This document shows, piece by piece, positions 56,913 to 64,000 of a DNA stretch of 64,000 bases. Positions within the stretch are counted from its first letter, which is position 1, and every line of letters begins with the position of its first letter. This DNA is from Maritalea mobilis. Lineage in GTDB: Bacteria; Pseudomonadota; Alphaproteobacteria; Rhodobacterales; Rhodobacteraceae. The notes below the pieces were generated by a model. The model was given only the letters and a program-made list of their open reading frames with translations, did no database searches and had not been told where the DNA came from. The DNA lies in contig NZ_JAHVKE010000001.1 of the NCBI RefSeq assembly GCF_019800885.1, forward strand, positions 186,001 to 250,000, in the 5' to 3' direction. Position numbers and translations under genes: made by a program.

Positions 56913-57974
56913 ATGAAAACCATCGTCATCGGGGCCGGGATCATCGGGGCGGCGATTGCCTGCCGCTTGGCGCAGGCCGGGCAGGAGGTCGTGGTGATCG
57001 ACGCTGGCGCAGGGGCGACGGCGCAGTCCTTTGGCTGGATCAATGCGAGCTTCTCCCTCGATGCCGATCATTTTCGCCTGCGCGAGGCCGGGATGGCGGC
57101 ATGGCGGCGGCTGGGGGACCTGCCGGGGTTGAGCTGGCAGGGGTCGCTGAGTTGGGAGGTGCAGGGCGCGGCGCTGGAGGCGATGAAAGCGGAACTGGAG
57201 GGGTTCGGCTACCCGGTGGAGCGGTTGGGGGCGAACGCCATCCGGGACCGGGTGCCGGGGCTGGCGATGGTGCCGGAGGAGGCGTTGGTCTGCCCTACGG
57301 AAGGGTCGGTGGAGCCGGGGCGGGCCGCCGCGGCGTTGATGGCCCGCGCCGTGGACGCGGGTGCGCGGCAGGTGTCGGGTGCGCGCGGTCTGGAGATCGT
57401 GGAGCGTGCGGGCCGGGTGGCTGGGGTGCGCACGGAATGGGGCATGGTGCCGGGCGAGGCCGTGGTGGTGGCCGCCGGGGCCGGGGCGCCTGCACTGGTG
57501 GAGCCGCTGGGAGTCGCGCTCCCCATGTTGCCGCGTCCGGGCGGGTTGATGATCAGCCGGCCCTTGCCACGTTTGCTCGACACGATCCTCGTCGCGCCCG
57601 AGCGGGAGATCCGGCAGGACGCCGAGGGGCGGTTGATCGTGCCCGGCTCGGTCTCGCACCAGGGCGATGAGAGCGCCGCGCTGGACTGCGCGCCGGAGGC
57701 GTTGGCCGACAGCGCGCGGGCGGCGGTGGTGGCGCTGTTCCCGCGCGTGACCATCGACTGGGCGCGGATTGGCGTGGCGATGCGGCCCGTTCCCGGCGAC
57801 AAGCGCCCGGTGATCGGGGCGGCGGGGCCCGAGGGGCTGTACCTTGCCGTGATGCACTCCGGCGTGACGCTGGCCGCGATCGTGGCCGAGGTGCTGGCCG
57901 ACCGGATGGCGGGTGGTGGGGCTTATGGGGATCTGGTCGCGCCCTATGACGCGGGGCGGTTTGGCGCGGCATAG
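56913..57974 (+). CDS. FAD-dependent D-amino-acid-type oxidoreductase
   Basis: A 353-aa DAO-family flavoprotein. The FAD-binding Rossmann opening is IVIGAGIIGAAIACRLAQAG, followed by GQEVVVIDAG. The C-terminal AMRPVPGDKRPVIGAAGPEG and LYLAVMHSGVTLAAI are the usual DAO end. It overlaps the convergent sterol-desaturase gene by 31 bp. The substrate is not predictable (D-amino acid, sarcosine or similar). Confidence 0.85.
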   Translation: MKTIVIGAGIIGAAIACRLAQAGQEVVVIDAGAGATAQSFGWINASFSLDADHFRLREAGMAAWRRLGDLPGLSWQGSLSWEVQGAALEAMKAELEGFGYPVERLGANAIRDRVPGLAMVPEEALVCPTEGSVEPGRAAAALMARAVDAGARQVSGARGLEIVERAGRVAGVRTEWGMVPGEAVVVAAGAGAPALVEPLGVALPMLPRPGGLMISRPLPRLLDTILVAPEREIRQDAEGRLIVPGSVSHQGDESAALDCAPEALADSARAAVVALFPRVTIDWARIGVAMRPVPGDKRPVIGAAGPEGLYLAVMHSGVTLAAIVAEVLADRMAGGGAYGDLVAPYDAGRFGAA

Positions 57975-58891
57975 TCGCTTGCCGCGCCCGCGGACGGATC
58001 GCCCATGGCCTGCGCCTTGATCTGGTCCGAGGTCAGGCGCGAGCCGTCATGGCTCCACCCCGGCGGTTTCACGGCGTAGTTCCAACGCTCGCGCCAGGTC
58101 AGGCCAGGGCGAAAGAGGTCGCGGAAGATCGCCACCCATTCGTGGAAGGCCACGCGGATCGGGTTGAAGGTGCCAAGGTTCTGCACCAGCCCGTAATCGG
58201 GTTTCTCGGTCGCGTCCTCCGGCACGAAAGTGCCGAACATCCTGTCCCAGATGATGAAGACGCCCGCGTAATTGGCATCGAGGTAGCGCGGGTTGCGGCC
58301 GTGATGCACGCGGTGGTGGGAGGGGGTGTTCATCACCGCCTCGACCCAGCGGGGCATCCGGCCGATCGTCTCGGTATGGATCCAGAACTGGTAGATCAGG
58401 TTCAACCCGCCGACAAACAGCACCATGGCCGGGTGAAAGCCCATCAGGATGAGTGGCGCGCGCACCACCATCATGAAGGTGAACGTGCCGGTCCAGGTCT
58501 GCCTGAGCGCCGTGGTCAGGTTGTAATGCTGGCTTGAATGGTGGTTCACGTGGCTGGCCCAGACCCAGCGGATGCGGTGCCCGAAGCGGTGCACCCAGTA
58601 GTAGCGCAGGTCGTCCAGCACAAAGCACAGCGCCACGACCCAGAGCGAGGTGCCGAGATCCAGCGGCGTGATCGCCCAGAGCGCCATGAAGAAGCCCCAG
58701 GCGATGAACCCCAGTGCGATCCCCGAGGCGACATTGCCCGCCCCCATGATGAGCGAGGTCACGGCGTCGCGCGTCTCGTAACGCCCGCCGCGGCCCGAGA
58801 TATGGATCCAGATCAGCTCGACCAGGATGGCGGCGATGAAGATCGGCACGGCCCATTGCACGACGTCCGGGTAGGTGAGTTGGTCGGTCAT
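57944..58891 (-). CDS. sterol desaturase/fatty acid hydroxylase superfamily protein
   Basis: A 315-aa integral membrane di-iron enzyme. His clusters are visible as HRFGH, HVNHHSSQH, HTETIGRMP and HHRVHHGRN, with several hydrophobic helices. Members hydroxylate or desaturate fatty acids and sterols; in bacteria some act on ornithine lipids or carotenoids. An ornithine-lipid gene (olsB) is 6 kb away, so hydroxylation of that lipid is a possibility only. It overlaps its upstream partner gene by 4 bp. Confidence 0.88.
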   Translation of the reverse strand: MTDQLTYPDVVQWAVPIFIAAILVELIWIHISGRGGRYETRDAVTSLIMGAGNVASGIALGFIAWGFFMALWAITPLDLGTSLWVVALCFVLDDLRYYWVHRFGHRIRWVWASHVNHHSSQHYNLTTALRQTWTGTFTFMMVVRAPLILMGFHPAMVLFVGGLNLIYQFWIHTETIGRMPRWVEAVMNTPSHHRVHHGRNPRYLDANYAGVFIIWDRMFGTFVPEDATEKPDYGLVQNLGTFNPIRVAFHEWVAIFRDLFRPGLTWRERWNYAVKPPGWSHDGSRLTSDQIKAQAMGDPSAGAASDYAAPNRPAS

Positions 58892-59298
58892 GCGGGCAGG
58901 GCCCCTTTCGTCTCATGTGTCGGGATCAGCCGTGCCCATGTCTCGCGCGCCTCGGGCGACAGGCGGACGCGGACGCTGGGGGCGGCGAAATCATGCAGGT
59001 CGATGCGCAGCCCGCGTCGCGTGGTGCGCAGGGTGGCGCCGGTCAGCATATGCGCGGTGGAGTCGGCCCCCATGGCCCAGACGAGGCCAGGCCCGTCGGG
59101 CGTTTCGACAAGGGCCGCGGCGCGATCCTGCGACAGGTGGACGGTGCCCGGTCGGCTCATGGGGTATTGCCGCAACCAATGGGCGCGGGCGCTGTCCTCG
59201 TCAAAGGTCAGCGGCCTGGAATAGCCGAAAAAGTGCAGCAGCAGCGCGATCCCCGCGATGCCGCCGATCACCAGCGTCAGGAGCAACTCCAATGGCAT
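58888..59298 (-). CDS. single-helix membrane protein coupled to the desaturase
   Basis: A 136-aa protein starting MPLELLLTLVIGGIAGIALL, one membrane anchor, with a soluble C-terminal part (MSRPGTVHLSQDRAAALVET, VWAMGADSTAHMLTG, LRIDLHDFAAPSVRVRLSPE). The 4-bp overlap with the desaturase start suggests a joint function. The family is not recognised. The longer frame upstream to 59502 lacks SD and homology. Confidence 0.65.
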   Translation of the reverse strand: MPLELLLTLVIGGIAGIALLLHFFGYSRPLTFDEDSARAHWLRQYPMSRPGTVHLSQDRAAALVETPDGPGLVWAMGADSTAHMLTGATLRTTRRGLRIDLHDFAAPSVRVRLSPEARETWARLIPTHETKGALPA

Positions 59299-59380
59299 CG
59301 GTTGCGGCCCCTCCCAAAGCCGGTCACGCGACCTTGGCATGTTTCCCGCTGGTGGATGCCCTGTCAAACCGGGCGTTGCG

Positions 59381-60829
59381 TCAGGCTTGCGCCACGGGGC
59401 TGGCCTGCGTGGCCCCGGCAGGGCGGTTCGGCCCGGTCGCGGGCAAGACAAGCGAGGCTTGCAAACCGCCCTCAGGCCGGTTTTCGAGGAGCAGCGTGCC
59501 ACGGGTCTGCTCGGCGAAGCCCAGCACCATGGACAGCCCCAGGCCCGAGCCTTGTCCCAGGGGTTTGGTCGTGACGAAAGGATGCAGCACGTCTTCCATC
59601 ATGTCAGGCGGAATGCCCGGCCCGGTATCGCGCACATGGATGGCGCAGAACTCGCCCACCAGCCGATGCCCGTCGCGGCGTATCGGGCCTTTGGTCTGCG
59701 GGGTCGGCAGGGTCAGGCGTTCTGCGTAGATCTCGATCGTGCCGCCATCGGGCATCGCGTCGCGCGCATTGATGACAAGGTTCAGAAGGGCCGTGGACAG
59801 GAGGTTGGGGTCGGCATGCACGGTCAGCATCGGGGCGGGCAGGTGGATTTCCAGATCCACATTGGCCGGCAGGACGCGGTTCAGCATCGCGCCGAGGCCG
59901 TCGAGGTAGCCGGGCAGCCGGATGGTCTCGGGCAGAAGCGTCGCGCGCCGCGAAAAGGCCAGCAGTTGCGCGGTGAGCGTGGCGGCGCGGCGGGCGGCCT
60001 TTTCGACCTCGTCGATCAGCTGGTCGCGCTCGGCCCGGTCCTCGATCTCGCGGTAGAGGTCCAGATTGCCGAGGATGACGGTCAGGATGTTGTTGAAATC
60101 ATGCGCCACGCCCCCGGTCAGCCGCCCCACGGCTTCCATTTTCTGGCCCTCGGCGCGCAACCGCTCGGCCCGGCTGAGGCGGTTGTGAACGGCGATGTTC
60201 GAGCGGTAGCTGAGCAGGAAATAGGCCATCAGGATGATGGTGCCGGTCACGACCATGACCTGCTCAGGCCCGCTTTCGGCGCCCTGGTAGAGATCGTTCG
60301 CCACCACCCCGCCGCCGACCACGATCAGCCCCTGGTCCCACACGGCGACGATCCCGAGGCCGCGGTGCTGCACTAGGTTGTGCAGCGCAAGCGCGAGGAA
60401 GCCGACGATGCCGATGAAATGCAGCGCCGGATCGGAGAATGTCACCAGATAGACCGGCAGCGCGGTATAGAGCCCCGAGAGCGAGAAATTCAGGAGGAGC
60501 GCCAGCAGGTAGCGATTGCGCCCCACCGGTCGTTCGACGCCCGAAAGCGCGACAAGATAGACTGCGTTCAGGGCAAGGTAGGAGATGATCCACGCCAGGC
60601 ACAGCCAGTCGCCCGAGAAGACCCAGGCCAGGAAGCCGCCAGCCGTGATCCCCAACCAGCGAAAGATGATCTCCGACCAATGGCTGCCATCGGCCTCGAT
60701 CAGAAGCGCCATCTGCGGATGGAAGTCCCGCGTCGCGCCCGTGCCGCCGGTAGGGGGCGCAACAGCCTCGGGCGTGGCGGGCGCTTGCGCGTGGCCGGGT
60801 CGGCCGTGGGGTTGCGGGACCATGTTCAT
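59381..60829 (-). CDS. membrane-bound sensor histidine kinase (orphan)
   Basis: A 482-aa kinase. The N-terminal part has five to six hydrophobic helices (about residues 55-210). The phosphoacceptor is H243 in GGVAHDFNNIL, the N-box is NLVINARDAMPDGG (350-363), and the G-boxes are DTGPGIP (401-407) and GQGSGLGLSMV (425-435). The HDFNNIL type is common in alphaproteobacteria. No receiver domain is present and no response regulator is encoded nearby, so the partner is elsewhere. Confidence 0.9.
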   Translation of the reverse strand: MNMVPQPHGRPGHAQAPATPEAVAPPTGGTGATRDFHPQMALLIEADGSHWSEIIFRWLGITAGGFLAWVFSGDWLCLAWIISYLALNAVYLVALSGVERPVGRNRYLLALLLNFSLSGLYTALPVYLVTFSDPALHFIGIVGFLALALHNLVQHRGLGIVAVWDQGLIVVGGGVVANDLYQGAESGPEQVMVVTGTIILMAYFLLSYRSNIAVHNRLSRAERLRAEGQKMEAVGRLTGGVAHDFNNILTVILGNLDLYREIEDRAERDQLIDEVEKAARRAATLTAQLLAFSRRATLLPETIRLPGYLDGLGAMLNRVLPANVDLEIHLPAPMLTVHADPNLLSTALLNLVINARDAMPDGGTIEIYAERLTLPTPQTKGPIRRDGHRLVGEFCAIHVRDTGPGIPPDMMEDVLHPFVTTKPLGQGSGLGLSMVLGFAEQTRGTLLLENRPEGGLQASLVLPATGPNRPAGATQASPVAQA

Positions 60830-60923
60830 TCCACGCCCAGATTGAAACGCCCGCCCCCCGAGGTCCAGAGAAAGCGTTGCATTGCGCGGGTTTGCCCCTT
60901 GGGGTGATGCAAGCGGGACGTGG

Positions 60924-60953
60924 AAAAGGCCGGGTTTTTGGACCCGGCCTTTT
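60924..60953 (-). terminator. terminator of eno
   Basis: AAAAGGCCGGGT (60924-60935) and ACCCGGCCTTTT (60942-60953) form a perfect 12-bp stem with a 6-nt loop, located 25 bp past the eno stop on the minus strand. A/T tracts flank both sides. Confidence 0.93.
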
Positions 60954-60978
60954 CGAAAGCGTCATTCAGGCGGCAGGA

Positions 60979-62298
<1,320 letters not shown>

Positions 62299-63201
62299 CT
62301 AACGCCCGGGGCGTCCCGTGGGAAGGGGGGAGGTCGCCACAGCCCGCCGCGCCGCCGTTTCGCGCCAGAAGGTATAAAGGCCCGTGGCGATCACGATGCC
62401 CGCGCCGATCAGGGTCGCCGCATCCGGACGCTCGCCGAAGACGACGGCGGCGATGATGAAGGCAAAGACAAGCCGGGTGTAGCGGAAGGGGGACACGACG
62501 CCGATCTCGCCCACCCGCATGGCCGCAGTGATCGCGTAATAGGCCACCAGCGCACAGGCCAGCGCGCCGAAAAGCTGCGCGGTTTCAGTCGCGTCGGGCA
62601 TCACGGCGCCGCCGAAGAGGATCAGCAGCACCGCCCCCGCGCTGGCGGCGGCGAGAAAGCCCCAGCAGCCCAGCAGAAGGGTCGAGATCTCGCGCGGGAT
62701 GGGCCGCGTGGCGAGGTCACGGCCCGACAGGCCGATCGCCGCCCCCACGGCCCAAAGCGCTGCCGGCTCGAACCCGGACAGGCCGGGGCGCAGGATGATC
62801 AGCACGCCGACCATCCCGATCCCGATGGCAAGCCAGCGCCGCCAGCCCACATGCTCGCCCAGGATCACGGCGGCGCCGAGCGTCACGAGCAGCGGCGAAG
62901 ACATGATGACCGAGGACAGCGTCGCCAGTTCGATCTTCGACAGGGCGATGACGAAACAGACCGTGCCGAGGATTTCCGAGGCATTGCGCGCGAGAACCGG
63001 CTTGGACAGGAAGGCCGGTGAGGCAAGGTTCGCCCCCTGCATCCTGGCCGCGACCCCGAAAACCAGCGCCCCGCCGACGCCGAAGAACAGAATCACCTCG
63101 CCCACGGGCAGGCGGTCGACCGTCATCTTGATGAACATGTCGGCCAGCGCGAAGGCCAGCATCGCCAATGTCATCCATGCCATGCCCTTGATGTTATCCA
63201 T
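62299..63201 (-). CDS. EamA/DMT-family transporter
   Basis: A 300-aa inner-membrane protein with about ten hydrophobic segments arranged as two EamA repeats (MAWMTLAMLAFALADMFIKM; LSSVIMSSPLLVTLGAAVILG; VVFGERPDAATLIGAGIVIA). The substrate of such exporters cannot be inferred. The start at 63201 gives MDNIKGMAWMTLAM. A 10-bp dyad lies about 100 bp upstream. Confidence 0.88.
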   Translation of the reverse strand: MDNIKGMAWMTLAMLAFALADMFIKMTVDRLPVGEVILFFGVGGALVFGVAARMQGANLASPAFLSKPVLARNASEILGTVCFVIALSKIELATLSSVIMSSPLLVTLGAAVILGEHVGWRRWLAIGIGMVGVLIILRPGLSGFEPAALWAVGAAIGLSGRDLATRPIPREISTLLLGCWGFLAAASAGAVLLILFGGAVMPDATETAQLFGALACALVAYYAITAAMRVGEIGVVSPFRYTRLVFAFIIAAVVFGERPDAATLIGAGIVIATGLYTFWRETAARRAVATSPLPTGRPGR

Positions 63202-63403
63202 TTCTGTCCTCGCGGGTGGGTCCTGGCTGGCCTACATCGCCGCCGCGGCGAGGGAAAGACCGGCTGGATCGCCTCCGATCCCGCGCGACGCCGCCCGAGC
63301 AGAAAATTCGGCAATTTTCTGCGGCCCCTTGTCGGCCTTGCGCGCAATGTTCCTGTCTTGGCGGCTTTCAGCGGCAGGTGTCACATCACGCCAAGACCTG
63401 CAC
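63202..63403 (-). promoter_or_regulatory. upstream region of EamA gene with AT-rich dyad
   Basis: This 200-bp part of the 321-bp gap holds GCAGAAAATT-CGGC-AATTTTCTGC (63299-63322), a perfect 10-bp dyad about 98-121 bp before the EamA start. It is AT-rich in a GC-rich setting and lacks a T-tract, so an operator is more likely than a terminator. No gene is seen. Confidence 0.45.
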
Positions 63404-63513
63404 CCATCTTTATCCGAAAAATATGCCGGGGGAGCCGCCAAAGGCGGCGGGGGCAGAGCCCCCAACGCGGGCGCAGCCCGCGCGGGGCGACGGGCCGAAG
63501 GCCCGGCGCAATC
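63404..63513 (-). repeat. composite hairpin element, copy 4 (longest)
   Basis: Read on the minus strand: CCGGGCCTTCGGCCCG hairpin, CGCGGGCTGCGCCCGCG hairpin (63466-63482), GGGGGCTCTGCCCCC (63449-63463), GCCGCC-TTT-GGCGGC hairpin (63434-63448), then CCCCCGGCATATTTTTCGG (63414-63432) and GATAAAGATG. It lies between the end of the DUF1638 gene and the EamA promoter region. Confidence 0.85.
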
Positions 63514-63522
63514 CCTTTGGGG

Positions 63523-64000
63523 TCAAAGCCGCCGCAGGGCCGTTTCCAGGTCGCCGTAGCCGGTGAACCGCCGCTCGAACCCCAGCCCCAGCCGCTCGGC
63601 ACAGGCGCGCGCCTTTTCCGTCAGCGCGGGGTTGTCGGTCTGGGCCTGGTAGACCAGTGTCTCGTAATTCCCGAAATACATGTCCCGCAGCTCCGGGTGC
63701 CGGTCGAGACCGAGCGGGCGGGTCACGAAGGCATCGAATTGCCGGACAAGGAAATCCGTCATGTAGAAGGCCGTCATCTCGCCCCGTTCGGTGAACACCT
63801 CATTCCGCTCGAAAAAGCTGTAGCAATGCGGGCCGTCCAGCATCTCGACGCCCAGCTCGGCGCAGCGCGCCTGCAACAGACCGCCCGTGCCGCAATCGGC
63901 GTAGAGCACGAAGATCTGCGCGTAATCGGCCCGGTTCGCCGCCACCTCCTGCGCGACGGCATCGGGGATCTTCTCGGGGTGGTTGTGCAGGATCGCGGGC
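63523..64000 (-). CDS. DUF1638 domain protein, cut by the window end
   Basis: The frame runs off the right edge; 159 codons are visible. Matches to DUF1638 are PAILHNHPEKIPDAV at the edge, FVLYADCGTGGLLQ and DGPHCYSFFERNEVFTERGE, ending GFERRFTGYGDLETALRRL. The Cys in ADCGTGG is conserved in the family. The function is unknown; relatives often lie near corrinoid methyltransferase genes, which cannot be tested here. Confidence 0.85.
   Translation of the reverse strand, partial: PAILHNHPEKIPDAVAQEVAANRADYAQIFVLYADCGTGGLLQARCAELGVEMLDGPHCYSFFERNEVFTERGEMTAFYMTDFLVRQFDAFVTRPLGLDRHPELRDMYFGNYETLVYQAQTDNPALTEKARACAERLGLGFERRFTGYGDLETALRRL

Overview
The window reads as a chromosomal segment of a GC-rich alphaproteobacterium of the marine Roseobacter/Rhodobacteraceae type. 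The evidence is a DddP-type DMSP lyase, a form II (AYRGAGR) CO-dehydrogenase-like gene set in S-L-M order, FnrL-type boxes, several small families typical of this group (DUF6455, DUF2849, DUF1127, YrhK), and an IF3 gene whose best start is a rare AUA codon. I see no insertion sequence, prophage, integrase, CRISPR array or rRNA operon. The only tRNA found is tRNA-Pro(GGG).

Layout. 1-6.3 kb (minus): housekeeping genes pyrC, pyrE, dnaB, alr, mlaE, mlaF. 6.4-15.0 kb (plus): a urease region ureD-A-B, a Tat-exported cyclase-family protein, an AhpD-like protein, a 488-bp gap holding a long inverted repeat, ureC, DUF1127, a secreted protein, ureE, a YrhK-type membrane protein, ureF and ureG. 16.2-28.8 kb (plus): a molybdenum hydroxylase region. 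It holds MoxR-type AAA+ and vWA maturation genes, XdhC-like and MoCF-domain genes, then coxS-coxL-coxM, with envelope genes (secreted protein, lipoprotein, OmpA) interleaved. 28.9-33.3 kb: a divergent LysR/SHMT-like pair, infC, and a very acidic Ala-rich membrane-anchored protein. 33.4-39.5 kb: an assimilatory sulfate operon (cysG, DUF2849, cysI, cysH, DUF934) beside fpr, divergent from an Lrp/AsnC regulator.

39.5-46 kb is accessory: an FNR-box-linked Cys-rich DUF6455 gene, a hydrolase-OsmC fusion, dddP, a DUF3445 gene, a lone HNH nuclease, dcd, and tRNA-Pro. 46-50.5 kb (minus): yceD-rpmF-plsX-fabH-ihfA-merR, where the MerR protein carries a 132-bp hexanucleotide repeat encoding Pro-Glu. 50.7-64 kb: bamE, olsB, tyrS, anmK, a DAO-type oxidoreductase, a sterol-desaturase-family enzyme, an orphan histidine kinase, eno, an EamA exporter, and a truncated-by-window DUF1638 gene.

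The less ordinary signals are: (i) at least four copies of a composite intergenic hairpin element built on GGGGGCTCTGCCCCC plus an AT-rich ATATTT...GATAAAGATG tail; (ii) the inverted repeat between AhpD and ureC; (iii) the AUA start of infC; (iv) a perfect FNR box in front of a tiny Cys-rich protein; (v) the in-frame Pro-Glu microsatellite; and (vi) a probable 3' frameshift in the acyltransferase-like gene after tyrS.
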